Source of the DNA: Stutzerimonas kunmingensis
Lineage (GTDB): Bacteria; Pseudomonadota; Gammaproteobacteria; Pseudomonadales; Pseudomonadaceae
Length of the DNA: 64,000 nucleotides
Direction: 5' to 3'
NCBI RefSeq assembly: GCF_021432085.1
Contig: NZ_CP090366.1
Coordinates: forward strand, 1,488,001-1,552,000
The notes under the pieces are model-generated. The model ran no database searches. It saw only the letters and a list, made by a program, of their open reading frames with translations, and was not told where the DNA came from. The position numbers were made by a program, and so were the translations under genes. The stretch's first letter is position 1. Each line of letters starts with the position of its first letter. Positions 45,867 to 53,690 of the stretch are shown here, piece by piece.

Positions 45867-46979
45867 GGCGGCGGCAAAAACTGAGTGCAACACCTGACCT
45901 TTCCGGTACGGTGCTGCCCCCATGTCTTATACCGAACTCAGCGTTGAAGAGCGCGCCACCATTCAAATCGGTCATGCCCAAGGTTTCAGCCTGCGTGGGA
46001 TTGCCTGCTTGATCAACCGATCCCCTTCGACCATCAGCCGGGAGCTGCGCCGCAATCGAGATGCCTGTGGTGGCTACTCGGCCCGTGTAGCCCAACAGCA
46101 GATGCAAGCCCGCCGCCAGGTGTGTCGACCGATGCGAAAGCTGTTGCCGGGTAGCGAGCGCTTTGAGCTGGTGGTTCATATGCTGCGTGAGCGTTTGTCT
46201 CCCGAGCAGATTGCCGGCAAGCTGCGCAGCATGAACATTCCCAGCCTCAGAGAGGCCTACGTCTGTCGTGAGACGATCTATAACGCGATCTATGCCCTGC
46301 CGGTCGGTGAACTGCGCAAGGAGCTGATCATCTGCCTGCGCCAAAGCAAGACGACGCGCAGGCCGCGCTCTGGCGGTGTGGATCGGCGCGGTCAGATCCC
46401 TGAGATGGTCAGTATTCATGTACGTCCGCCGGAGATCGAAGACCGGCTGATGCCAGGGCATTGGGAAGGCGACCTGATCAAGGGCAAGGCCAACGCCTCG
46501 TCTGTAGGTACGCTGGTGGAGCGCACCAGTGGCTACCTGATGCTGGTGAAGATGAACGACGCGACGGCGACCTCGGCGATGGAAGGCTTCAGTGCAGCGC
46601 TCAATGGCATGCCGCTGGCGATGCGCAAGAGCATGACCTACGACCAGGGCCGAGAAATGGCGCGGCATGCTGAAATCACTCAGCAGACCGGGGTGGCCAT
46701 TTACTTCTGCGACCCGCACAGCCCTTGGCAGCGCGGCAGCAACGAAAACATCAATGGCTTGATCCGCCAGTACCTGCCCAAAGGCACAGACCTGTCGGTA
46801 CACAGCCAGGAAGAACTGGATGCCATCGCACTGCAACTGAACATGCGCCCACGTAAGCGCTTCGACTTCAAATGCCCAATTGAAGTTATGGGCAAAGTGA
46901 TGCAGGAAGCCATGGCTATGCGGCATGATGCGCCTGCTTCAATTCAATAACCGTGTTGCACTCAGCTCCTGCAACCGCC
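45867..46979 (+). mobile_element. IS30 family insertion sequence
   Basis: The 1113-bp element has 27-bp imperfect ends: the left end starts GGCGGCGGCAAAAACTGAGT and the right end, inverted, starts GGCGGTTGCAGGAGCTGAGT. Both continue GCAACAC. A 3-bp target duplication CTC flanks it (45864-45866 and 46980-46982). It carries one intact transposase and looks functional. Confidence 0.9.
45922..46950 (+). CDS. IS30 family transposase
   Basis: The 342-residue transposase has an N-terminal HTH (GFSLRGIACLINRSPSTISRELRRN, residues 19-43) and a DDE catalytic domain with MPGHWEGDLIKG (first Asp), TYDQGREMARH (second Asp) and WQRGSNENINGLIRQYLPKG (Glu). These are the classic IS30 signatures. It fills its element and is not disrupted. 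Confidence 0.96.
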   Translation: MSYTELSVEERATIQIGHAQGFSLRGIACLINRSPSTISRELRRNRDACGGYSARVAQQQMQARRQVCRPMRKLLPGSERFELVVHMLRERLSPEQIAGKLRSMNIPSLREAYVCRETIYNAIYALPVGELRKELIICLRQSKTTRRPRSGGVDRRGQIPEMVSIHVRPPEIEDRLMPGHWEGDLIKGKANASSVGTLVERTSGYLMLVKMNDATATSAMEGFSAALNGMPLAMRKSMTYDQGREMARHAEITQQTGVAIYFCDPHSPWQRGSNENINGLIRQYLPKGTDLSVHSQEELDAIALQLNMRPRKRFDFKCPIEVMGKVMQEAMAMRHDAPASIQ

Positions 46980-47004
46980 CTCTTCCTTAGCCGACGTTCG
47001 TTGT

Positions 47005-47766
47005 TTAGCCCATCGGATTAAAGCTACTAGCCGCTCCGCAATAGCGCGTCTTCATTCGGTCGCTATGATCTTTGCGGTCGCTGTCGAAGCGTGCCCGCCA
47101 TGCCCGGCATTGCTCGTGGAAGTGCTGTTTTGCGGCTTTGCGGCATTCACGGTAGTCGATTGAGCCTCGGCGGTGGTTGGCGCATACGCTGGTTCCGTCG
47201 ATGTAGTTATTGACGGACACCCATTCGGCTAGATAGTCGATTCCGCCGTTCCAACCCTTGATCCATTTCGACGTATGTTCTCGGCTCACCGACCGTGACC
47301 TGGGTGCGCTAGCGCTGGGCGTCGCTGCGGCAATCCGATGGGCTGCGGGCGGGGTATAGCTGCTGGCCGGCTGTTTGGGCGTGTAATTGCTATCGTTAAA
47401 TGATGTCTGGCGGGACTGTACCGCTTCTGCTGTGCGCTCTTCGAACCATTCGATTTCTTCCTGGCTCAGCTGTCGTTGCTGGGGCGCTGGGGTCGGTTCT
47501 GCTGCCCGGGCTTCGTAGCTTGCAACGGAAGGGTGGTTAACCGGCTGCGTGGGCTGCTCTGCCTCTTGGTTAAACCAAGGCTTGCCGCCGACGTGGATGC
47601 CTTGCTTGATCTGGCTGACGTCCAGCACGACCGGTTTGCCGAACGTAACTGCCAGTGCTGAAAGCACCGCTGAACCGATACCCAGGATCGTCAAGAACCG
47701 CCAAGGGCTTGGCTTCTTTCTGTTGCGTAGGTAATCGGGTGCATCATCCCAATCTGATCTCATCAC
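47005..47766 (-). CDS. Membrane-anchored protein with Cys-rich C-terminal domain, unrecognised
   Basis: The 253-residue protein has a short charged N-terminus, one transmembrane helix at about residues 21-42 (PWRFLTILGIGSAVLSALAVTF), a proline/glutamine-rich linker to about 165, and a compact C-terminal domain. That domain holds WIKGWNGGIDYLAEWVSVNNYIDGTSVC and four more cysteines (CANHRR region, YRECRK, HEQCRAW, TRYCGAA). Topology would put the Cys domain outside the cytoplasm. Before the IS3 insertion it lay less than 100 bp downstream of the 273-residue protein on the same strand, so they may form a two-gene unit. I recognise no family. Confidence 0.65.
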   Translation of the reverse strand: MMRSDWDDAPDYLRNRKKPSPWRFLTILGIGSAVLSALAVTFGKPVVLDVSQIKQGIHVGGKPWFNQEAEQPTQPVNHPSVASYEARAAEPTPAPQQRQLSQEEIEWFEERTAEAVQSRQTSFNDSNYTPKQPASSYTPPAAHRIAAATPSASAPRSRSVSREHTSKWIKGWNGGIDYLAEWVSVNNYIDGTSVCANHRRGSIDYRECRKAAKQHFHEQCRAWRARFDSDRKDHSDRMKTRYCGAASSFNPMG

Positions 47767-47868
47767 GCCTCCTTGCTCAGTGATCGGGGTTGTTAAATAA
47801 ATCTGTTCCCTTTTTATTCCTTTTTCTTTATAAAAGTCTGAACTGACCCCGATTTCACGGACACCGAC

Positions 47869-47944
47869 CTAAGAGACAGCGTGCAGGCGTTCATACTCGA
47901 ACGGCGTCATATACGCCAAATACGAATGCCGTCGCTGTCGGTTG
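47869..47944 (-). pseudogene. C-terminal fragment of the interrupted IS3 transposase
   Basis: On the minus strand this encodes RQRRHSYLAYMTPFEYERLH followed by AVS and a stop. It joins in frame to the fragment at 49597-50390 once one copy of the 6-bp CGGTTG repeat and the nested IS are removed, giving FYNRQRRHSYLAYMTPFEYE, the standard end of this transposase family. Confidence 0.85.
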
Positions 47945-48017
47945 CCCGCCGCGTCAGGATAGTTGTCGTGTGAGTTGATTCGATGAGTCTTGGTCGGTGG
48001 GCGGAAGTGAGAGCCGT

Positions 48018-48518
48018 GTGGCGCGTTATTCGATAGAGCATCGGGAGTGGGTGGTGCGGCAGATGATGCCGCCCTTGAACCGGACGGTGCCGGAGCTGGT
48101 GGAAGCGACAGGCATTACTGATGCCACCCTGTATGCTTGGCGCAAACAGGCCAGAGCAGCGGGAGCAGTGGTGCCGGGAGATGGACAGCAGGCCGACCAG
48201 TGGTCGAGCCAGGACAAGTTTCGGGTGGTGCTGGAAAGCGCCAGCCTCAATGCGGCTGAGCTGGCGGAGTACTGCCGGCGCAAAGGCCTGTATGTCGAGC
48301 AGATCAACGCCTGGCGCGAAGCCTGCGAGCAGGCCAACAGCCTGGCTCAGCCGATCAAGACCCGGCGCGAACGCGAAGAGGAAAAGGCCGCGAAGAAGCG
48401 CATCAAGCAGCTGGAGCGTGAACTGCGGCGCAAGGATGCGGCGCTGGCAGAAACCGCGGCTCTGCTGGTGTTGCGAAAAAAAGCCGAGGCGCTCTGGGGG
48501 AAGGACGAGGACGAATGA
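48018..48518 (+). CDS. IS transposase OrfA (HTH protein)
   Basis: The 166-residue protein has two HTH-like regions (VPELVEATGITDATLYAWRKQAR, and FRVVLESASLNAAELAEYCRRKGLYVEQINAWREAC) and a C-terminal coiled coil (REEEKAAKKRIKQLERELRRKDAALAET) ending in a short acidic tail. This is the DNA-binding partner expected for an IS3-like OrfB. The start may be GTG at 48018 or 47997. It overlaps orfB by 4 bp (ATGA). Confidence 0.85.
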   Translation: MARYSIEHREWVVRQMMPPLNRTVPELVEATGITDATLYAWRKQARAAGAVVPGDGQQADQWSSQDKFRVVLESASLNAAELAEYCRRKGLYVEQINAWREACEQANSLAQPIKTRREREEEKAAKKRIKQLERELRRKDAALAETAALLVLRKKAEALWGKDEDE

Positions 48519-49564
48519 TCAGCGCCCCGGATCGCCGTGAAACGCTGCAGTTGATCGAGGACGCCGTGGCGGCGGGAGCGCGGCGGGCGCAGGCCTGCGC
48601 CGAACTGGGCCTGTCGCTGCGCAGCCTGCAGCGCTGGCAGCACTGCCCGGAGGATCGGCGTCCTTCGGCACAGCGAGCTGAGCCGGCCAACAAGCTGACC
48701 CCGCAAGAGCGCCGCCGCGTGCTGGAGGTCGCCAACCAGCCCGAGTTTGCCAGCCTGCCGCCGCAGCAGATCGTGGCGCGGCTGGCCGATCAGGGCACCT
48801 GGCTGGCCTCGGAGTCGACCTTTTACCGGTTGCTGAAGGACGCCGAACAGCAGCATCCGCGCGGCCGTAGCCGCCCACCGGTGAAACGAGCGCTGACGAC
48901 CCATGTGGCCGACGGCCCGAACCAGCTGTGGTGCTGGGACATCACCTGGCTGCCGACCACGGTCAAGGGCCGTTACTTCTACTGGTACATGATCAAGGAC
49001 GTCTACAGCCGGAAGCTGGTGGCCAACGAGGTGCATGAAAGTGAAAGCGCCGAGCAGGCCGCCCAGCTGCTACGCCAGGCCTGCCTACGTGAACAGCGGG
49101 CAGGCCAGCCGCTGGTACTGCACTCGGACAACGGCAGCGCGATGAAGGGCTCGACCATGCTGGCGGCCATGCAGAACCTGGGTGTGATGCCCTCGTTCAG
49201 CCGCCCGCGGGTGAGCAATGACAACGCCTATGCCGAGGCCTTGTTCCGCACGGCGAAGTACTGCCCGCTGTGGCCGGAGCGGCCCTTCGACACGCTGGAG
49301 CAGGCCAGGAACTGGGTGAACAGCTTCGTGGCCTGGTACAACCATGAACATCGCCACAGCGCCCTGAAGTTCGTGACCCCGGCGCAGCGACATACTGGCC
49401 AGGCGGAAGAGTTGCTGCGCAAGCGTATCGAGCTGTACGAGGCGGCGCGTGCACGGCACCCGGAGCGCTGGAGCGGCAACATCAGGAACTGGGTGCTGGC
49501 ACCAATCGTGTGCCTGAACCCGGAGCGGGAAGCGGTACTGCAGCAAACATCAAAGGCAGCGTGA
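48515..49564 (+). CDS. IS transposase OrfB (DDE, integrase-core)
   Basis: The 349-residue protein has an HTH region (GARRAQACAELGLSLRSLQRW) and an rve integrase core: Asp in WCWDITWLPTTVKGRYFYWY, Asp in VLHSDNGSAMKG, and Glu in SNDNAYAEALFRTAKY 34 residues later. All catalytic residues are present and the frame is open, so the nested IS may be active. IS3-family affiliation is by domain pattern. Confidence 0.9.
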   Translation: MISAPDRRETLQLIEDAVAAGARRAQACAELGLSLRSLQRWQHCPEDRRPSAQRAEPANKLTPQERRRVLEVANQPEFASLPPQQIVARLADQGTWLASESTFYRLLKDAEQQHPRGRSRPPVKRALTTHVADGPNQLWCWDITWLPTTVKGRYFYWYMIKDVYSRKLVANEVHESESAEQAAQLLRQACLREQRAGQPLVLHSDNGSAMKGSTMLAAMQNLGVMPSFSRPRVSNDNAYAEALFRTAKYCPLWPERPFDTLEQARNWVNSFVAWYNHEHRHSALKFVTPAQRHTGQAEELLRKRIELYEAARARHPERWSGNIRNWVLAPIVCLNPEREAVLQQTSKAA

Positions 49565-49580
49565 CACGCTCACGCGACAA

Positions 49581-50390
49581 CTACCTTGAAAATCGCCGGT
49601 TGTAAAACACTTCGATGTAGTCGAACAAGCTTTGCCGAGCCTCGTCGAAGGTTCGGTATTTCTGATGCCGCACATGCTCGGTTTTGAGCGTATGGAAAAA
49701 GCTCTCCATCGCTGCGTTGTCGTGGCAATTACCTTTACGGCTCATGCTCGGCTGGATATCGTTTTGAGCAAGCAGAGCCTGATAACGAGCGGTTCTGTAC
49801 TGCACGCCCTGATCGGTATGGAGCAGCAGGCCAACAGGCTTGGCACGCCTGCCCAGGCTCATTTCCAGTGCCAGCGTTGCTAGCTCTTGGCTGGGCTTCT
49901 TATCCATTGCCCAGCCAACTATCAGCCGAGAGTAGAGATCCATGATCACCGATAGGTACAGCCATCCTTGAGCGGTCGGAATGAACGTAATGTCCGCCAC
50001 CCAACGCTCGTTTGGTCGATCCGCATAGAAGCGCCTCAGCAGTCGATGCTCAACGATATGTTCAAACGTTCGCCCGCGACCGGCCTGCTGCCAAACCAAG
50101 GTCTGCTTTGTCCTGAGACCGGCCTCTCGCTTCAAACGAGCTATGCGATTGAGGCCTGCACTGTTCCCCTGACTAGTTAGCTCTCGGTGAATACGTATCG
50201 GCCCATACGTTTGGCGACTATCACGATGAACCGCCTCGATCTGGCCCAGCAAAATACGGTTTGCCTTCGAACGCCGCGACTCTGCTCGATTGCGCCACGC
50301 GTAGTACCCGCTTGGCGAAGCGCCAACCGCTCGGCAAAGCCTGCGGATCGGATACTGGGCAGCATGATCACGAATGAAGGCGTACTTCAC
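49581..50390 (-). pseudogene. IS3 transposase OrfB, C-terminus replaced by nested IS insertion
   Basis: The 269-codon frame carries the IS3 OrfB domains: an HTH_21 region (YPIRRLCRAVGASPSGYYAWRNR) and the integrase core with RWVADITFIPTAQGWLYLSV, LLHTDQGVQY and GNCHDNAAMESFFHTLKTEH. After FYNR at the insertion point it runs into 5 foreign codons and stops. The missing end lies at 47869-47944. The DDE triad remains, but about 22 C-terminal residues are lost, so activity is doubtful. Confidence 0.88.
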
Positions 50391-50689
50391 ACGAGGCTCT
50401 TGGCGAAGTACGCAGCCGCCTTTTTTAGGATTTCGTTCTCTTCACGTAATCGCTCCATTTCGCGCTTCAGCTGAGCCACTTCGCTTTCTGGCTCAGCCTG
50501 GCGGCCAGAGCCCGGGAACGCGTGGCCCTGCTTCTGGTCAAGCTGCTGCTTCCACTTGTAGAGCTGATTGACCCGGATACCTAGCTCACGCGCAAGCTGC
50601 GTGCAGGACTTATCCGAGTCGGTCAGCTGACGGACTGCCTCTCGCTTGAATTCGGGGCTGTAGCGTTGGTACTCGCGTTTGTCTGTCAT
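50387..50689 (-). CDS. IS3 family OrfA
   Basis: The 100-residue HTH_Tnp_1 protein (YSPEFKREAVRQLTDSDKSCTQLARELGIRVNQLYKWKQQL) ends with a leucine-zipper-like LKREMERLREENEILKKAAAYF. It overlaps orfB by 4 bp, the usual site for frameshift or coupled expression of the OrfAB transposase. It is intact. Confidence 0.92.
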   Translation of the reverse strand: MTDKREYQRYSPEFKREAVRQLTDSDKSCTQLARELGIRVNQLYKWKQQLDQKQGHAFPGSGRQAEPESEVAQLKREMERLREENEILKKAAAYFAKSLV

Positions 50690-50745
50690 GGGACACCTTC
50701 CTATCTGACGGTATAGTCACATTTGAGGTGTCCGTAAAACCGGGG

Positions 50746-51567
50746 CTAGATCAGTCCGTCCCCGTTAAGTCTGCTTTCTTTCTCGATCTCCCGCACAACA
50801 TTCATTATTCCAGCCGCTCGCTTTACGCTTTCCCTATCATCGATTTCGCCTTCAAGCATGTTTTCTATTTCCTGAAGTAATTTTCCTTCAAGTTCATCCA
50901 GGAGATAATAGATGGCGTCAAGGCCATGATCATCAATAAGCTTTTTTTGATGAGGCAGGGTGGCCTCAACTAACTTAATCATAGACTCTTTGTTGGTGAA
51001 ATCTTTGCCTATACCATTCTGCAGCACCATCATTCTTAATACGGCCATGCCTATTATGGATGAGTATGCAGAAAATAATGCCCACGCCATTTTTGAAACG
51101 TACGGCCTCACCTTTGCTGCGTCAACTGTACTAATAGACTTAGGGTCAAAGTTAGAGCTGATTGTTTTAAAGAAATCTCTTGTGGATTGGTCTCTTTCGG
51201 ATCGCTTTAGTGCTTCTTCAAATTTAATTGAGGACATTGTTATTGCAACGACCTTCCCTGGGCCAAGGGCAACGAGCGTTCCCCATAGCTGGTCGATGGC
51301 ATCCAGCCGCTTTTTAAATAGCTCGCCCTTCCGATTAGCGAGCCCGGACAGAGCTCCGCTACGAAGCGCCTCTGTCTGAGACTCTCTCAGCCTTACTTCG
51401 GAATCGATTATTTTCTGGCTTGCAGCTAGCTCCGACTTTAACGTCTCTATCTTTACATCGTATTCGTATCTCACTGCATTAGTTAGTCGGGCAGTAATTA
51501 GATTCCGTCCGAGCCACATTGCGAGAACAAGTAATCCTGTAGAAGTTAACGCGGGAAACCATTCCAT
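50746..51567 (-). CDS. Membrane-anchored coiled-coil protein, unrecognised
   Basis: The 273-residue protein has an N-terminal transmembrane helix (FPALTSTGLLVLAMWLGRNLI, residues 4-24), then a charged helix (AVRYEYDVKIETLKSELAASQKIIDSEVRLRESQ) likely to form a coiled coil, and a long mostly helical cytoplasmic part with a second hydrophobic stretch near 160-185. The stop codon is supplied by the right end of the IS3 element. Joining the flanks after removing the IS gives the original ending NGDGLL and stop instead of NGDGLI and stop, so the protein is essentially intact. Base composition is AT-rich, like the Shedu gene. No family is recognised. Confidence 0.68.
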   Translation of the reverse strand: MEWFPALTSTGLLVLAMWLGRNLITARLTNAVRYEYDVKIETLKSELAASQKIIDSEVRLRESQTEALRSGALSGLANRKGELFKKRLDAIDQLWGTLVALGPGKVVAITMSSIKFEEALKRSERDQSTRDFFKTISSNFDPKSISTVDAAKVRPYVSKMAWALFSAYSSIIGMAVLRMMVLQNGIGKDFTNKESMIKLVEATLPHQKKLIDDHGLDAIYYLLDELEGKLLQEIENMLEGEIDDRESVKRAAGIMNVVREIEKESRLNGDGLI

Positions 51568-51628
51568 TTTTTTAGCGCCATTCAGATTTTTCTATCATAC
51601 CAACGCCTGGCTACTGCCGTAGTAATCG

Positions 51629-51898
51629 CTATCCCGCGCTTTGATTGGGCAAGTTTGAATGTGCTTCTTCATATCCAGGGGATACCTGACCTCTCTTCGG
51701 GTCAACTTCACCTTTCCATAACCACAGCTCGTATTGAGGAAATGCCTTTAGCAGTTCTTCCATATCCTCAATGCGAGCCTTCACTTTCCGGTTGGTCGCT
51801 ACGGTCTGCCATCGCTGTCGTTCTTTGATAGCGGTACTTTCGGCCAGCTTTGTCGCGCCGAGATGGCGAACAAGCGTTCTAAGCCGCTCTTCTATCAT
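51629..51898 (-). CDS. Prophage repressor-like HTH protein
   Basis: The 89-residue protein resembles small phage regulators: a helical HTH-like N-terminus (MIEERLRTLVRHLGATKLAESTAIKERQRWQTVATNRKVKARIEDMEELLKAF) followed by the signature PQYELWLWKGEVDPKRGQVSPGYEE. Phrases of the type YxLWLxxGxxxPxxGQxSP are common in Pseudomonas phage repressors. It is divergent from the HTH/excisionase-like gene, and the 127-bp gap between them holds three operator-like repeats. It is therefore the best candidate for the Pf immunity repressor, with the same position as Pf4r. Confidence 0.75.
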   Translation of the reverse strand: MIEERLRTLVRHLGATKLAESTAIKERQRWQTVATNRKVKARIEDMEELLKAFPQYELWLWKGEVDPKRGQVSPGYEEAHSNLPNQSAG

Positions 51899-51917
51899 TC
51901 CAAAAAGCTCTTAAAAA

Positions 51918-51984
51918 TGATGAATAATTTATTGATAAATAGTTCATCACTGGTACGATTTGCCCTGTGATAAATAATTCATCA
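51918..51984. promoter_or_regulatory. Three-site operator of the prophage switch region
   Basis: TGATAAATAGTTCATCA (51933-51949) and TGATAAATAATTCATCA (51968-51984) are near-identical direct repeats 35 bp apart, and TGATGAATAATTTATTGA (51918-51935) is a related copy in inverted orientation. They fill the AT-rich gap between the divergent repressor and HTH genes. A weaker match is at 53494-53515. Confidence 0.75.
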
Positions 51985-52025
51985 GCGCAGGCGCGCTTAC
52001 TGCCACGAATAGTGACGGAACGAGC

Positions 52026-52241
52026 ATGGAACTGGAAGAGCTGGAACCTTCGAAGCTGATCGGCCCACAGCAGGACGTGGAAACAGTCGAATGCTGGGCT
52101 GACCGTAACGGAATCAGTGCCGGTATGGCCCGTGCCTGGGCAACGCGCGGTGTGATACCGACCGTAAAGCTCGGCAAGCGGCGCATGGTAAACAGCGCAA
52201 TGCTCCGTCACTGGCTGCTGGAACAGGAGTGGACCGCATGA
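52026..52241 (+). CDS. Small HTH protein, excisionase-like
   Basis: The 71-residue protein contains a MerR/Xis-type winged-helix motif (VECWADRNGISAGMARAWATRGVIPTVKLGKRRMVNSAMLRHWL). It is the first rightward gene after the repressor operator, the position of the Pf excisionase/activator XisF. It may trigger excision and replication functions. The last codons overlap an ATG at 52238. Confidence 0.72.
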   Translation: MELEELEPSKLIGPQQDVETVECWADRNGISAGMARAWATRGVIPTVKLGKRRMVNSAMLRHWLLEQEWTA

Positions 52242-52280
52242 TCCGCGCCGTCTACGGAAAGCCAGGGGAGGGGATGACCT

Positions 52281-52619
52281 ATGCAGAAGCCGGCCAGCTA
52301 TCAACGCCTTCCGCACGCCCAGGACTGCGACTGCTCTGTCTGCTGGTCCAGACACGAAATGGCGAAACCCGATCCCTCCCGGTCCACACCATGCGCCCAA
52401 TGCCGCCCCGCATATGCGCGGCCGATTCGCACGCTTCAGATGGGCTGCGTCGGTGGAAACTGGAAGCCTCTGCTCTCCGACTGGAAAGTGGAACCGGCCT
52501 TTATCTGCGAGAAGCACACGCCACCCGACCGCCCCGCGAAGTGGTGGAACGTTATCTACGACTCGGGCAAGCCAACGCCCTACGTACCGATTCACGAACC
52601 GTTCGAATTGGTGGGGTGA
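52281..52619 (+). CDS. Cys-rich phage protein of unknown function
   Basis: The 112-residue protein has CDCSVCW at residues 16-22 and CAQCRP at about 38-43, which together could form a zinc ribbon. A tryptophan-containing C-terminal half follows (FICEKHTPPDRPAKWWNVIYDSG). GGGGAGGGG lies just upstream of the ATG. A longer overlapping frame from 52238 is less protein-like and is rejected. It sits between the HTH gene and the methyltransferase in the early region of the prophage. Confidence 0.6.
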   Translation: MQKPASYQRLPHAQDCDCSVCWSRHEMAKPDPSRSTPCAQCRPAYARPIRTLQMGCVGGNWKPLLSDWKVEPAFICEKHTPPDRPAKWWNVIYDSGKPTPYVPIHEPFELVG

Positions 52620-52623
52620 TGGC

Positions 52624-53397
52624 ATGAGACAGCCAACCGCTCTAGTGGCCTGCGAGTTCTCCGGCCGCGTTCGTGATGCGCTGACCCGCGCCGGGTTCTA
52701 CGCCGTCAGCTGCGACCTGCTGCCATCCGAAACCGATGGCGAGCACATCCAGGGCGATGTGCTGGAAGTGCTCGACTGGGGGTGGGATCTCCTGATTGCT
52801 CATCCGCCCTGCACCGACCTCGCTACCTCAGGTGCCCGCTGGTTTCCCGAGAAGATCGCTGATGGTCGCCAAGAGCGCGCCCTGGATTTTGTGCGTGAGC
52901 TGCTTGCTGCGCCGATCCCTTTCAAGGCACTCGAAAACCCGAAGTCCGTTATCTCCAGCCAGATCCGCAAACCGGACCAGATCATCCAGCCGTGGATGTT
53001 CGGTCATGGCGAACGCAAGGAAACTCATTTCTGGCTCCAGAACCTGCCGCTCCTGGTACCGACCGAGATCGTCGACGGTCGCGAGCCGACTGTGCATCAC
53101 ATGGCACCGGGGCCGGACCGCTGGAAGAACCGTTCGCGTACCTACCAGGGTATTGCGGACGCGATAGCCAAGCAGTGGGGCGGCTACGTGTTGAGCCAGC
53201 TCGCCAGCCCCGCGCGACCTGTCCAGGTCCAGGGCCGCGCTCCCGGCTCGTCGGATCACGCTTCACCGATCCGGCGAACGGAAGCACGGGCGGAGCGCAC
53301 CCTTGACCCTGCACGAACCGAAACAGCCTCCGCTCGTGAGTGCGGGAGCGCTTTTCCCTCCCGCGCTCCCGAGCCCTCGGCGGCGAGAGTGGGATGA
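52624..53397 (+). CDS. Phage DNA cytosine methyltransferase-like protein
   Basis: The first 190 of 257 residues resemble phage-encoded C5-cytosine methyltransferases: [31 protein letters not shown] (SAM-binding beginning), then [19 protein letters not shown], whose PPC holds the catalytic cysteine, then [29 protein letters not shown]. The last 65 residues are Arg/Ala/Ser-rich and low in complexity, unlike the domain, and look like a run-on extension. Such an enzyme could protect phage DNA from host restriction. It is not part of the standard Pf1/Pf4 backbone that I know. Confidence 0.75.
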   Translation: MRQPTALVACEFSGRVRDALTRAGFYAVSCDLLPSETDGEHIQGDVLEVLDWGWDLLIAHPPCTDLATSGARWFPEKIADGRQERALDFVRELLAAPIPFKALENPKSVISSQIRKPDQIIQPWMFGHGERKETHFWLQNLPLLVPTEIVDGREPTVHHMAPGPDRWKNRSRTYQGIADAIAKQWGGYVLSQLASPARPVQVQGRAPGSSDHASPIRRTEARAERTLDPARTETASARECGSAFPSRAPEPSAARVG

Positions 53398-53525
53398 CAA
53401 GGGCGAAGCCCTTGGTGTTAAACGGCGTTTCCGATGATTAATGAAATTAATGTTCGATCAAGTGGAAAGTGTCAATTCAGCACTATTCGTCGCATTAAAT
53501 AATGAATTATTGAATCTTTTAATAC

Positions 53526-53558
53526 TTGACAAATAGTTGTTCCAAGAGCGTTTAAATA
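53526..53558 (+). promoter_or_regulatory. Possible promoter before the structural operon
   Basis: A consensus TTGACA lies at 53526-53531 in an AT-rich 293-bp gap (53398-53690), followed by TTTAAATA around 53551-53558 at a rather long spacing. It could drive the ssDNA-binding protein and coat genes. The gap also holds a weak operator-like palindrome at 53494-53515. Confidence 0.35.
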
Positions 53559-53690
53559 AAGCTATAGATAACCCGCAAGCCAAGTAACAAGCCGGTCGCA
53601 GTGAAATTGCTTTTTCACTCGTTCGGGATCGCTCGGCCTGCAGAAAGCAAAGCAGCGCAATAAAGCGCAACTAGAGAGAGGAAACACAAG

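Larger units (their letters stand above)
47945..49596 (+). mobile_element. Two-ORF DDE insertion sequence nested in the IS3 element
   Basis: The element carries two overlapping ORFs. It is bounded by a 6-bp repeat CGGTTG (47939-47944 and 49597-49602) derived from the IS3 transposase gene. Its sub-terminal inverted repeats are TAGTTGTCGTGTGAG at the left and TAGTTGTCGCGTGAG inverted at the right, about 14 bp inside the limits given, so exact termini are uncertain. The transposase is IS3-like; I do not assign a subgroup. Confidence 0.75.
47839..50753 (-). mobile_element. IS3 family element (host copy) interrupted by a second IS
   Basis: Ends are TGAACTGACCCCGATTTCAC at the left and, inverted, TGATCTAGCCCCGGTTTTAC at the right, both continuing GGACACC. 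A 3-bp duplication GTC flanks it (47836-47838 and 50754-50756). It carries orfA and orfB on the minus strand, with orfB split by the nested element at 47945-49596. Without the insert it would be about 1.26 kb. Confidence 0.88.

Noticed and set aside
52238..52627. ORF starting with an ATGA overlap on the HTH gene stop
   Set aside because: Arg/Leu-rich composition without Trp/Cys structure. The overlapping frame at 52281 has a better ribosome site and a zinc-ribbon pattern. A short coupling leader cannot be excluded.
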